A stretch of 64,000 nt of DNA, taken from Closterium sp. NIES-65 (lineage: Eukaryota > Streptophyta > Zygnematophyceae > Desmidiales > Closteriaceae). The notes beneath the pieces were generated by a model. It was given only the letters and a program-made list of their open reading frames with translations, searched no databases and had not been told where the DNA came from. The translations under genes and the position numbers were made by a program. The stretch is from assembly GCA_948144175.1 (NCBI GenBank), contig CANXME010002473.1, positions 328,743-392,742 on the forward strand. The letters are read 5' to 3'. Below are positions 1-13,407 of the stretch, piece by piece (the stretch's first letter is position 1; every line of letters starts with the position of its first letter).

Positions 1-380
1 TTTGCACACGCTAGGCCCTTGTTCTTGCTATTTTGCACACGCTAGACCCTCGTTCTTGCAATTTTGCAGACGCTATGCTCTCGTTCTTGCTATTTTGTAC
101 ACGCTAGACCCTTGTTCTTGCAATTTTGCAAAAGCTAGGCCCTTTTTCTTGCAATTTTGCACACGCTAGGCCCTTGTTCTTGCTATTTTGCACACGCTAG
201 ACCCTTGTTCTTGCAATTTTGAACACGCTATGCCCTTGTTCTTGCAATTTTTCACACGCTAGGCCCCTGTTCTTGCAATTTTGCACACGCTAGGCCCTTG
301 TTCTTGCAATTTTGCACACGCTAGGCCCTTGTTCTTGCAATTTTGCACACGCTAGACCCTTGTTCTTGCAATTTTGCACA
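1..380. repeat. 31-bp satellite array (window edge)
   Basis: About 12 head-to-tail copies of a 31-bp unit that begins TTTTGCACACGCTAGG and ends CCCTTGTTCTTGCAA. Variants are CTAGGCCC/CTAGACCC/CTATGCCC and GCAATTTTG/GCTATTTTG. The array passes directly into the 17-bp array at about 379-381. No stable open frame or gene is seen. Confidence 0.95.
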
Positions 381-1787
381 AGCTCCTGGACCAGGCAAGC
401 TTGTGGACCAGGCACGCTCCTGGACCAGGCAAGCTCCTAGACGAGGCAAGCTCCTGGACCAGGCAAGCTCCTAATCCAGGCAAACACGTGGACCAAGCAC
501 ACTCCTGGACCAGGCAAGCTCCTGGACCACGCAAGCTCCTGGACCAGGCAAGCTCTTAGACCAGGCACACTCTTGGACCACGCAAGCTCCTGGACCAGGC
601 AAGCTCCTGGACCAGACAAGCTCCTGGACCAGGCAAGCTCCTGGACCAGGCAAGCTCCTGGACCAGGCAAGCTCGTGGACTAGGCAAGCTCCTGGACCAC
701 GCAAGCTCTTGGACGAGGCAAGCTCCTGGACTAGGCAAGCTTCTAAACCAGGCAAACTTGTGGACCAAGCACGCTCCTAGACCAGGCAAGCTCCTTGACC
801 AGGTAAGCTCCTGGACCAGGCAAGCTCCTCGACCATGCAAGCTCCTGGATAACGCAAGCTCTTGGACCGGGCACGCTCCTGGACCAGGCAAGCTCTTGGA
901 CCAAGCAGGCTTCTGGACCAAGCAAGCTATTGGATCACGCAAGCTCCTACACCAGGCAAGCTTCTGGACGAGGCAAACTCCTGGACTAGGCACGCTCAAG
1001 GACCATGCACGCTCCTGGACCGGCAAGCTTCCGGACCAAGCAAACTCTTGGACCAGAAAGCGCCTAGACCAGGCAAGCTCCTGGACCAGGCAAGCTCCTA
1101 GACCAGGCAAGCTCCTGGACCAAGCAAGCTCTTGGACCAGTCAAGCTCTTGGACGAGGCAAGCTCCTGGACCAAGCAAGCTCCTGGACCAGGCAAGCTCC
1201 TGGACAAGGCTAGCTCCGGGACCAGGCAAGCTCCTGGACCAGGCACGCTCATAGACCAGGCAAGATCCTAGACCAGGCAAGCTCTTGGACTAGGCACGCT
1301 CTTGGACCAGGCAAGCTCTTGGACCAGGCAGGCTTCTGGACCAAGCAAGCTCCTGGACCAAACAAGCTCCTGGACTAGGCAAGCTCGTGGACTAGGCACG
1401 CTTTTGGACCCGGCAAGCTCCTGGACCAAGCTCGCTCGTGGAACAGGCACGCTCCAGGATCACGCACGCTCCTGGACAAGGCAAGCTCGTGGACCAGGCA
1501 CGCTCCTGGACCAGGCAAGCTCCTAGACCAGGCAAGCTCCTGGACCAGGCAAGCTCATGGACCAGGCACGCTCCTGGACAAGGCAAGCTCCTGGACCAGG
1601 CAAGCTCCTGGACCAGGCATGCTCGTGGACCACGCAAGCTCTTAGACCAGGCACGCTATTGGACCAGGCAAGCTCTTGGACGAGGCAGGCTTCAGGACCA
1701 ACCTAGCTCATGGACTAGGCAAGCTCGTGGACCAGGCAAGCTTCTGGACCAGGCAAGCTCTTGGACCAGGCACGCTCCTGGACCACG

Positions 1788-4700
1788 CAAGCTCTTGGAC
1801 CGGGCAAGCTCCTTGACCAGACAAGCTCTTGGAACATGCAAGCTTTTGGACCAGGCACGCTCCTGGACCATGCAAGCTCTTGGACCAGGCAAGCTCCTGG
1901 GCCAGGCAAGCTTTTGGACCAGGCAAGATCTTGGACCAGGCAAGCTCCTGGACCAGGCACGCTCCTGGACCAGGCAAGCTCGTGGACCAGGCAAGCTCAT
2001 GGACCAGGCAAGCTCCTGGACCTGGCAAGCTCCTGGACCAGGCAAGCTCCTGGACCAGGCAAGCTCGTGGACCACGCAATCTCTTGGACCAAGCAAGCTC
2101 TTGGACCAGGCAAGCTCCTAGACAAGGCAAGCTCCTGGACCAGGCAAGCTCCTGGACCATGCAAGCTCATGGACCAGGCAAGCTCCTGGACAAGGCAAGC
2201 TCCTTGAACAGGCAAGCTCTTGGACCAGGCACGCTCCTGGACTTGGCAAGCTCCTAGACCAGGCAAGCTCTTGGACTAGGCACGCTCCTAAACCAGGCAA
2301 GCTCATGGACCAGGCAAGCTTCTGGAACAAGCAAGCTCCTGGACCAGGCACACCTCCTGGACCAGGCACCTCCTAGACCAGGCAAGCTCCTGGACGAGGC
2401 AAGCTCCTAGACCAGGCAAGCTCGTGGACCAGGCACGCTCCTGGACCAGGCAAGCTCCTGGACCAGGCACGCTCCTGGACCAGGCACGCTCTCAGACCAG
2501 GCAAGCTCCTGGACGAGGCAAGCTCCTTGACCAGGCAAGCTCTTGGACCAGGCTAGCTCGTGGATGAGGCATGCTCCTGGACGAGGCATGCTCATGGACC
2601 AGGCAAGCTCCTGGACCAGGCAAGCTCCTGGACGAGGCATGCTCCTGGACCAGGCAAGCTCCTGGACCAGGCAAGCTCTTGGACCAGGTGAGCTCCTGGT
2701 CCAGGCAAGCTTCTGGCCCAAGCGAGCTCTTGGACCAGGCACGCTCGTGGACCAGGCAAGCTCTTGGACCAGGCAAGCTCCTGGACCAGGCAAGCTCGTG
2801 GACCAGGCACACTCCTGGACCAGGCAAGCTCCTAGACCAGGCAAGCTCCTAGACCAGGCAAGCTCGTGGACCAGGCAAGCTCGTGGACTAGGCACGCTCC
2901 TGGATCAGGCAAGCTCTTGGACCAGGCAAGCTCGTGGACCAGAGCTCCTGGACCACGCAAGCTCGTGGACTAGGCAAGCTCCTGGACCAGGCAAGCTTCT
3001 GGACGAGGAAAACTTCAGGACCAGGCAAGCTCTTGGACCAGGCACGCTCTTGGACCAAGCAAGATCTTGGACCGGGCAAGCTCCAGGACCAGGCAAGCTC
3101 CTCGAACATGCATTCTCCAGGACCAGGCAAGCTCCTGGACCAGGCAAGCTCTTGGACCAGGATAGCTCCTGGACCACGCAAGATCCTGGACCAGGCACGC
3201 TCCTAGACCATGCAAGCTCCTGGACAAGGCAAGCTCCTGGACCAGGCAAGCCTCCGGACCAGGCAAACTCGTGGACCAGACATGCTCCTGGACCACGCAA
3301 GCTCCTGGACCAGGCAAGCTCCTAGACCAGGCAAGCTCCTGGACCAGGCAAGCTCCTGGACCACGCAAGCACTTGGACTGGGCAAGCTCTTGGACCAGGC
3401 AAGCTCCTGGACCAGGCAAGCTCCTGGAACACGCAAGCTCCTGGACAACGCAAGCTCTTGGACCAGGCACGCTCCTCGACCTGGCAAGCTCTTGGACCAG
3501 GCAGGCTTCTGGACCAAGCAAGCTCTTGGACCAGGCAAGCTCCTGGACCAGGCAAGCTACTGGACTAGGCAAGCTCCTACGACCAGGCACTCTCGTGGAC
3601 CATGCACGCTCCTGGAACAGGCAAGCTCTTGAACCAGGCAGGCTCGTGGACCAGGCAAGCTCCTGGACCAGGCAAGCTCCTGGACCAGGCAAGCTCCTTG
3701 ACCAGGCAAGCTCCTGGACCAGGCAAGCTCCTGAACCAGGCAAGCTCCTGAACGCAAGCTCTTGGACCAGACAAGCTCCTGGACCACGCAAGCTCCTTGA
3801 CAAGGCAAGCTATTGGACTAGGCAAGCTCTTGGACCAGGCAAGCTCCTGGACCTGGCAAGCTCCTGGACCAGGCAAGCTCCTGGACCAGGCAAGCTCCTG
3901 GACCACGCAAGCTCTTGGACCGGGCAAGCTCCTTGACCAGGCAAGCTCTTGGAACATGCAAGCTTTTGGACCAGGCACGCTCCTGGACCATGCAAGCTCT
4001 TGGACCAGGCAAGCTCCTGGGCCAAGCAAGCTCCTGGACCAGGCAAGATCTTGGACCAGGCAAGCTCCTGGACCAGGCACGCTCCTGGACCAGGCAAGCT
4101 CGTGGACCAGGCAAGCTCATGGACCAGGCAAGCTCCTGGACCTGGCAAGCTCCTGGACCAGGCAAGCTCCTGGACCAGGCAAGCTCGTGGACCACGCAAT
4201 CTCTTGGACCAAGCAAGCTCTTGGACCAGGCAAGCTCCTAGACAAGGCAAGCTCCTGGACCAGGCAAGCTCCTGGACCATGCAAGCTCATGGACCAGGCA
4301 AGCTCCTGGACAAGGCAAGCTCCTTGAACAGGCAAGCTCTTGGACCAGGCACGCTCCTGGACTTGGCAAGCTCCTAGACCAGGCAAGCTCTTGGACTAGG
4401 CACGCTCCTAAACCAGGCAAGCTCTTGGACCAGGCAAGCTTCTGGAACAAGCAAGCTCCTGGACCAGGCACACCTCCTGGACCAGGCACCTCCTAGACCA
4501 GGCAAGCTCCTGGACGAGGCAAGCTCCTAGACCAGGCAAGCTCGTGGACCAGGCACGCTCCTGGACCAGGCAAGCTCCTGGACCAGGCACGCTCCTGGAC
4601 CAGGCACGTTCTCAGACCAGGCAAGCTCCTGGACGAGGCAAGCTCCTTGACCAGGCAAGCTCTTGGACCAGGCTAGCTCGTGGATGAGGCATGCTCCTGG

Positions 4701-5563
4701 ACGAGGCATGCTCCTGGACCAGGCAAGCTCCTGGACCAGGCAAGCTCCTGGACGAGGCATGCTCCTGGACTAGGCAAGCTCCTGGACCAGGCAAGCTCTT
4801 GGACCAGGTAAGCTCCTGGACCAGGCAAGCTTCTGGCCCAAGCGAGCTCTTGGACCAGGCACGCTCGTGGACCAGGCAAGCTCTTGGACCAGGCAAGCTC
4901 CTGGACCAGGCAAGCTCGTGGACCAGGCACGCTCCAGGACCAGGCAAGCTCCTAGACCAGGCAAGCTCCTAGACCAGGCAAGCTCGTGGACCAGGCAAGC
5001 TCGTGGACTAGGCACGCTCCTGGATCAGGCAAGCTCTTGGACCAGGCAAGCTCGTGGACCAGAGCTCCTGGACCACGCAAGCTCGTGGACTAGGCAAGCT
5101 CCTGGACCAGGCAAGCTTCTGGACGAGGAAAAGTTCAGGACCAGGCAAGCTCTTGGACCAGGCACGCTCGTGGACCAAGCAAGATCTTGGACCGGGCAAG
5201 CTCCAGGACCAGGCAAGCTCCTCGAACATGCATTCTCCAGGACCAGGCAAGCTCCTGGACCAGGCAAGCTCTTGGACCAGGATAGCTCCTGGACCACGCA
5301 AGATCCTGGACCAGGCACGCTCCTAGACCATGCAAGCTCCTGGACAAGGCAAGCTCCTGGACCAGGCAGGCCTCCGGACCAGGCAAACTCGTGGACCAGA
5401 CATGCTCCTGGACCACGCAAGCTCCTGGACCAGGCAAGCTCCTAGACAAGGCAAGCTCCTGGACCAGGCAAGCTCCTGGACCACGCAAGCACTTGGACTG
5501 GGCAAGCTCTTGGACCAGGCAAGCTCCTGGACCAGGCAAGCTCCTGGAACACGCAAGCTCCTT
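1788..5563. repeat. Internal duplication, offset 2120 bp
   Basis: The variant pattern of 17-bp units at about 1788-3443 recurs at about 3908-5563 with a constant 2120-bp offset and few mismatches. The intervening segment is only partly shared; a motif near 3786 recurs near 5556 with a different offset, so the block is mosaic. The same pair exists in mirror form at about 40126-43901, so the duplication predates the palindrome. Confidence 0.85.
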
Positions 5564-6239
5564 GACAAGGCAAGCTATTGGACTAGGCAAGCTCTTGGAC
5601 CAGGCAAGCTTCTGCACCAAGCAAGCTTTTGGACCAGGCAAGCTCCTGGACCAGGCAAGCTCCTGGACCACGCAAGCTCCTCGACCAGGCACGCTTGTGG
5701 ACCAAGCACGCTCCTGGACCAGGCAAGCCCTTGGACCAGGCAGGCTCGTAGACCAGGCAAGCTCGTAGACCAGGCAAGCTCCTGGACCAGGCAAGCTTCC
5801 GGACCAGGCAAGCTCCTGGACTACGTAAGCTCCGGGACCAGGCAAGCTCCTGGACCAGGCTCGCTCGTCGACCAGGCACACTCCTAGTCCAGGCACGCTC
5901 TTGGACCAGGCAAGCTCGTGGATCAGGCATGCTCCGGGACTAGGCAAGCTCCTAGACCAAGCAAACTCCTGGACCAGGCAAGCTCTTGCACCAGGAAAGC
6001 TCCTAGACCAGGCAAGCTCCTGGACGAGGCAAGCTAACGGACCAAGAAAGCTCTTGGACAAGGCAAGCTCCAGGACCAGGCACGCTCGTGGAACAAGCAA
6101 GCTCCTGGACCAGGCAAGCTCCTGGACCAGGATAGCTCCTAGACCAGGCAAGCTCCTGGATCAGGCAAGCTCCTGGACCATGCAAGCTGCTAGACTAGGC
6201 AAGCTCCTAGACCAGGCAAGCTTCTGGACCAGGCAAACT

Positions 6240-9200
6240 CGTGGATCAGGCACGCTCCTGGACCAGGCAAGCTCCTGGACCAGGCAAGCTCCTAGACCAG
6301 GCAAGCTCCTTGACCAGGCAAGCTCCTGGACCACGTAAGCTCTTGGACCAGGCAAGCTCTTGGACCATGCAAAGCTCCTGGACCAGGCAAGCTCTTGGAC
6401 CAGGCAAGCTCCTGGACCACGCAAGCTCCTGGACCACGCAAGCTCTTGGACCAGGCACGCTCGTGGACCTGGCAAGCTCTTGGACCTCTGGACCAAGCAA
6501 GCTATTGGACCACGCAAGCTCCTGGACCATGCAAGCTGTTGGACCAGGCAAGCTACTGGACCAGGCAAGCTCTTGGACCAGGAAATCTCCTGGACTAAGC
6601 AAGCTCCTGTACCAGGCAAGCTAACGGACCAAGAAAGCTCCTAGACAAGGCAAGCTCCTGGACCAGGAATGCTCGTGGAAGAGGCAAGCTCCTGGACCAG
6701 GCAAGCTCCTGGACCAGGCAAGCTTCTGGACCAGGCAAACTCCTGGACCTGGCACGCTCCTGGACGAGGCAAGCTCGTGGACCAGGCAAGCTCCTAGACC
6801 AGGCAAGCTCCTGGACCAGGCACGCTCCTGGACCACGCAAGCTCTTGGACCAGGCAAGCTCTTGGTCCAGGCAAGCTCCTGGACCAGGCAAGCTCCTGGA
6901 CCAGGCAAGCTCCTCGACCACGCAAGCTCCTGGATCATGCAAGCTCTTGGAACAGGCACACTCCTAGACCAGGCAAGCTCTTGGACCAGGCAGGCTTCTA
7001 GACCAAGCAAGCTATTGGACCACGCAAGCTCCTGGACCAGGCAAACTCCTGGACCAGGCACGCTCGTGGACCGTGCACGCTCCTGGACGAGGCAAGCTCT
7101 TGGACCAGGCAGTCTCGTGGACCAGGCAAGCTCCTGGACCAGGCAAGCTCCCGGACCAGGCAAGCTCCTTGACCAGGCAAGCTCCTGGACCAGGCAAGCT
7201 CCTGGACCAGGCACGCTCGTGGACCATGCACGCTCTTGGACTAGGCAAGCTCTTGGACCAGGCACGCTCCTAGAACAGGCAAGCTCTTGGACCAGGCAAT
7301 CTCCTGGACCAGGCAAGCTCCTGGACCAGGATAGCTCATAGACCAGGCAAGCTCTTGGACCAGGCACGCTCCTGGACCATGCAAGCTCTTAGACTAGGCA
7401 AGCTCCTGGACCAGGCAAGCTTCTGGACCAGGCAAACTCGTGGACCAGGCACGAACCTGGACCAGACAAGCTCCTGGACCAGGCAAGCTCCTAGACCAGA
7501 CAAGCTCCTGAACCATGCAAGCTCCTGGACCAGGCAAGCTCCTTGACGGGGCAAGCTCCTTGACTAGGCAAGCTCCTGGACCAGGCAAGTTCATGGACCA
7601 GGCACGCTCGTGGACCATGCACGCTCTTGGACCAGGCAAGCTCTTGGACCAGGCACGCTCCTCGAACAGGCAAGCTCCTGGACCAGGCAAGCTCCTGGAC
7701 CAGGATAGCTCCTGGACCAAGCAAGCACCTGGACCAGGCACGCTACTGGACCATGCAAGCTCCTAGACCAGGCAAGCTTCTGGACCAGGCAAACTCGTAG
7801 ACTAGGCACGCTCCAGGACCAGGCAAGCTCCTGGACCAGGCAAGCTCCTAGACCAGGCAAGCTCCTTGACCAGGCAAGCTCCTGGACCACGTAAGCTCTT
7901 GGACCAGGCAAGCTCTTGGACCATGCAAAGCTCCTGGACCAGGCAAGCTCTTGGACCAGGCAAGCTCCTGGACCACGCAAGCTCCTGGACCACGCAAGCT
8001 CTTGGACCAGGCACGCTCGTGGACCTGGCAAGCTCTTGGACCTCTGGACCAAGCAAGCTATTGGACCACGCAAGCTCCTGGACCAGGCAAGCTGTTGGAC
8101 CAGGCAAGCTACTGGACCAGGCAAGCTCTTGGACCAGGAAATCTCCTGGACTAAGCAAGCTCCTGTACCAGGCAAGCTAACGGACCAAGAAAGCTCCTAG
8201 ACAAGGCAAGCTCCTGGACCAGGAATGCTCGTGGAAGAGGCAAGCTCCTGGACCAGGCAAGCTCCTGGACCAGGCAAGCTCCTGGACCAGGCAAGCTTCT
8301 GGACCAGGCAAACTCCTGGACCTGGCACGCTCCTGGACGAGGCAAGCTCGTGGACCAGGCAAGCTCCTAGACCAGGCAAGCTCCTGGACCAGGCACGCTC
8401 CTGGACCACGCAAGCTCTTGGACCAGGCAAGCTCTTGGTCCAGGCAAGCTCCTGGACCAGGCAAGCTCCTGGACCAGGCAAGCTCCTCGACCACGCAAGC
8501 TCCTGGATCATGCAAGCTCTTGGAACAGGCACACTCCTAGACCAGGCAAGCTCTTGGACCAGGCAGGCTTCTGGACCAAGCAAGCTATTGGACCACGCAA
8601 GCTCCTGGACCAGGCAAACTCCTGGACCAGGCACGCTCGTGGACCGTGCACGCTCCTGGACGAGGCAAGCTCTTGGACCAGGCAGTCTCGTGGACCAGGC
8701 AAGCTCCTGGACCAGGCAAGCTCCCGGACCAGGCAAGCTCCTTGACCAGGCAAGCTCCTGGACCAGGCAAGCTCCTGGACCAGGCACGCTCGTGGACCAT
8801 GCACGCTCTTGGACTAGGCAAGCTCTTGGACCAGGCACGCTCCTAGAACAGGCAAGCTCTTGGACCAGGCAATCTCCTGGACCAGGCAAGCTCCTGGACC
8901 AGGATAGCTCATAGACCAGGCAAGCTCTTGGACCAGGCACGCTCCTGGACCATGCAAGCTCTTAGACTAGGCAAGCTCCTGGACCAGGCAAGCTTCTGGA
9001 CCAGGCAAACTCGTGGACCAGGCACGAACCTGGACCAGACAAGCTCCTGGACCAGGCAAGCTCCTAGACCAGAGAAGCTCCTGAACCATGAAAGCTCCTG
9101 GACCAGGCAAGCTCCTTGACGGGGCAAGCTCCTTGACTAGGCAAGCTCCTGGACCAGGCAAGTTCATGGACCAGGCACGCTCGTGGACCATGCACGCTCT

Positions 9201-9380
9201 TGGACTAGGCAAGCTCTTGGACCAGGCACGCTCCTCGAACAGGCAAGCTCCTGGACCAGGCAAGCTCCTGGACCAGGATAGCTCCTGGACCAAGCAAGCA
9301 CCTGGACCAGGCACGCTCCTGGACCATGCAAGCTCCTAGACCAGGCAAGCTTCTGGACCAGGCAAACTCGTAGACTAGGC
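6240..9380. repeat. Higher-order 1573-bp tandem duplication, two units
   Basis: Two consecutive blocks of about 1.57 kb share the same ordered series of variant 17-bp units (for example 7012-7248 and 8585-8821, offset 1573). At the left edge the offset is 1556, one 17-bp unit less. The mirror region of the right arm holds three such blocks. Confidence 0.88.
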
Positions 9381-9812
9381 ACGCTCCAGGACCAGGCAAG
9401 CTCCTAGACCAGGCAAGCTCCTAGACCAGGCAAGCTCGTGGACCACCCAAGCTCTTGGACCAGGCAAGATCCTAGACCAGGCAAGCTCCTGGACCAGGCA
9501 AGCTCCTAGACCAGGCAAGCTCTTGGACCAGGCAAGCTCCTGGACCACGCAAGCTCTTGGACCAGGCAAGCTCTTGGACCAGGCAAGCTCCTGGACCTCG
9601 CAAGCTCCTGGACCAGGCAAGCTCACGGACCAAGAAAGCTCCTGGACAAGGCAAGCTCCTGGACCAGGCACGCTCGTGGAAAAGGCAAGCTCCTGAACCA
9701 GGCACGCTCCTCGACCGGGCAAGCTCTTGGACCAGGCGAGCTCCTAGACCAGGCAAGCTCCTGGACCTCGCAAGCTCTTGGACAGGGCAAGCTCTTGGAC
9801 GAGGCAAGCTCC

Positions 9813-12800
9813 TGGACATGGACGTAGACGTGGACGTGGACCTGGACGTGGACGTGGACATGGACATGGACGTGGACGTGGACGTGGAGGACTTGGACGT
9901 GGAGGATTTGGATGTGGATTGATGTGAACGTGGACGTGGACATGGACGTGGATGTGGACATGGACGTGGACGTGGACGTGGAGGACTTGGACGTGGACAT
10001 GGACTTGGACATGGACGTGGACTTGGACGTGGACATGGACTTGGACATGGACGTGGACATGGACGTGGACATGGACTTGGACATGGACGTGGACATGGAC
10101 GTGGACGTGGACGTGGACGTGGAGGTGGACGTGGACGTGGACATGGACGTGGACATGGACGTGGACGTGGACGTGGACGTGGACATGGACGTGGACATGG
10201 ACGTGGACGTGGACGTGGACGTGGACGTGGACATGGACGTGGACACGGACGTGGACGTGGACGTGAACGTAGACGTGGACATGGACGTGGACGTGGACGT
10301 GGACGTGGACGTGGACATGGACGTGGAGGACTTGGACGTGGACTTGGACGTGGACGTGGACGTGGACATGAACATGGACGTGGACGTGGACGTGGACATG
10401 GACATGGACGTGGACGTGGACATGGACGTGGACGTGGACAAGGACGTGGACATGGACGTGGACATGAACGTGCACATGGACATGGACGTGGACGTGGACG
10501 TGGACGTGGACATGGACGTGGACATGGACGTGGACGTAGACGTGGACGTGGACGTGGACGTCGACATGGACATGGACGTGGACGTTGACGTGGACGTGGA
10601 CGTGGACATGGACGTGGAGGACTTGGACGTGGACTTGGACGTGGACGTGGACGTGGACGTGGACATGGACATGGACGTGGACGTGGACGTGGACATAGAC
10701 ATGGACGTGGACGTGGACATGGACGTGGACGTGGACATGGACGTAGACATGGACGTGGACGTGGACGTGGACGTGGACGTGGACATGGACGTGGACGTTG
10801 ACGTGGACATTGTCGTGGACGTGGACGTGGACGTGGACGTGGACATTGTCATGGTCGTGGACGTGGACGTGGACGTGAACGTGGTCGTGGACGTGGACGT
10901 GGACGTGGACGTGGACGTTGACGTGGACATGGACATGGACATGGACGTGGACGTGGACGTGGACGTGGACGTGGACGTTGACGTGGACATGGACGTGGAC
11001 GTGGACGTGGACGTGAACGTGGTCGTGGACATGGACGTGGACATGGACGTGGACATGGACGTAGACGTGGACGTTGACGTGGTCGTTGACTTGGACGTGG
11101 AGGTGGACGTGGACGTGGACGTGGTCGTGGACATGGACGTGGACGTGGACGTGGTCGTGGACGTGGATATGGACGTGAACGTGGACGTGGACGTGGTCGT
11201 GGACGTGGACGGGGACGTGGTCGTGGACGTGGACGTGGACATGGACGTGGACGTGGTCGTGGACGTGGTCATGGACGTGGAGGACTTGGACGTGGAGGAC
11301 TTGGACGTGGACGTGGACGTGGACGTGGACGTGGACGTGGTCATGGACGTGGTCGTGGACGTGGAGGACTTGGACGTGGAGGACTTGGACGTGGACGTGG
11401 ACATGGACGTGGACGTGGACGTGGACGTGGTCGTGGACGTGGTCGTGGACGTGGACGTGGTCGTGGACGTGGTCGTGGACGTGGACGTGGTCGTGGACGT
11501 GGTCGTGGACGTGGACGTGGACGTGGTCGTGGACGTGGAGGACTTGGACGTGGAGGACTTGGACGTGGACTGACGTGGACGCGGACGTGGACAGGGACGT
11601 GGACGCGGACGTGGACGCGGACGTGGACGCGGACGTGGACGTGGACGTGGACGTGGACGTGAACGTGGACGGGGACGTGGACGTGGACGTGGACGTGAAC
11701 ATTGATACGTGGACGCGGACGTGGACGTGGTCGTGGACGTGGACGTGGACGTGGTCGTGGACGTGCACGTGGACGTGAACGTGGACGAGAACGTGGACGT
11801 GGACGTGAACGTGGACGTGGACGTGAACGTGGACGTGAACGTGAACGTGGAAGTGGACGTGAACGTGGACGTGAACGTGAACGTGGACGTGGACGTGCAC
11901 GTGGACGTGAACGTGAACGTGGACGGGAACGTGGACGTGGACGTGGACGTGGACGTGGTCGTGGACATGGACGTGGACGTGGACGCGGACGTGGACGTGG
12001 ACGTGGACGTGAACATTGATACGTGGACGTGGACGTGGACGTGGACGTGGACGTGGACGTGGACATGGTCGTGGACATGGACGTGGACGTAGACATGGTC
12101 GTGGACCTTGACGTGGACGTGGTCGTGGTCGTGGACGTGGTCGTGGACGTGGACATGGACGTGGACGTGGACGTTGACGTGGACGTGGACATGGACATGG
12201 ACGTGGACGTGGACGTGGACGTGGACGTGGACATGGACGTGGACTTGGACGTGGACGTGGACGTGGGCGTTGACGTGGGCGTGGACGTGGACGTGGACGT
12301 GGACGTGGGCGTTGACGTGGTCGTGGACGTGGTGGTGGACATGGACGTGGACGTAAACATTGATACGTGGACGTGGACGTGGACGTGGTCGTGGACGTGG
12401 ACGTGGACGTGGATGTGGACGTGGACGTGGACGTGGACGTGGTCGTGGACGTGGACGTGGACGTGGACGTGGACGTGCACGTGGACGTGAACGTGAACGT
12501 GGACGTGGACGTGGACGTGAACGTGAACGTGAACGTGAACGTGGACGTGAACGTGGACGTGGACGTGAACGTGGACGTGGACGTGGACGTGCACGTGGAC
12601 GTGAACGTGAACGTGGACGTGAACGTGGACGTGGACGTGGTCGTGGACGTGGACGTGAACATTGATACGTGGACGCGGACCTGGACGTGGACGTGGACGT
12701 GAACATTGATACGTGGACGCGGACGTGGACATGGTCGTGGACGTGGACGTGGACGTAGACATGGTCGTGGACGTGGTCGTGGACATGGTCGTGGTCGTGG

Positions 12801-13407
12801 ACGTGGTCGTGGACGTGGACGTGGACGTGGACGTGGACGTGGACATGGACGTGGACGTGGACGTGGACGTGGACATGGACATGGATGTGGACATGGACGT
12901 GGATGTGGTCGTGGTCGTAGACGTGGACGTGGACGTGGACGTGGACGTGGAGGACGTGGATGTGGAGGACGTGGACGTGGACGTGGAGGACGTGGACGTG
13001 GACGTGGACGTGGACGTGGTCGTGGACGTGGAGGTTGACGTGGACGTGGACGTGGTCGTGGACGTGGAGGACTTGGACGTGGACATGGATGTGGACGTGG
13101 ACGTGGACGTGGACGTGGACATGGTCGTGGACGTGGACGTGGACGTGGACGTGGACGTGGACGTGGACATGGACGTGGACGTGGACGTGGACGTGGACGT
13201 GGACGTGGACGTGAACGTGGACGTGGACATGGTCGTGGACGTGGACGTGAACGTGGCAAAGACGTGGACATGGACGTGGACGTGAACGTGGACGTGGACG
13301 TGGACATGGACGTGGACGTACATGTGCACGTGGAAGTGGACATGGTCGTGGACGTGGACGTGAACGTGGACGTGGACGTGGACATGGTCGTGGACGTGGA
13401 CCTGGAC
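9813..13407. repeat. Hexamer (GTGGAC)n array, 3.6 kb
   Basis: About 600 hexamers of consensus GTGGAC with variants ATGGAC, TTGGAC, GTGAAC, GTGGTC, GTAGAC and GAGGAC. Long ordered series of variants give higher-order structure. The flanking 17-bp units meet the array at the shared string TGGAC on both sides (CTCCTGGACATGGACGTAG on the left, CCTGGACAGGAGCG on the right). The hexamer has no stop codon, so frames of up to 1267 codons are open on either strand; these are not genes. Confidence 0.95.

Larger units (their letters stand above)
379..9812. repeat. 17-bp minisatellite array, forward polarity
   Basis: About 550 tandem copies of CAAGCTCCTGGACCAGG. Substitutions cluster at a few positions: CTCNTGG with any base at N, CAAGCT/CACGCT, and ACCAGG/ACTAGG/ACCACG. 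Because 17 is not a multiple of 3 and the unit is stop-poor, every frame reads as a 17-residue periodic peptide. These open frames are a by-product and are not annotated. The array contains two longer internal duplications, listed separately. Confidence 0.95.

Noticed and set aside
379..9812. Dozens of 60-340-codon frames with a 17-residue period in the 17-bp arrays
   Set aside because: The period of 17 residues equals three 17-bp units. Frames exist on both strands and all registers, which is a purely arithmetic effect.
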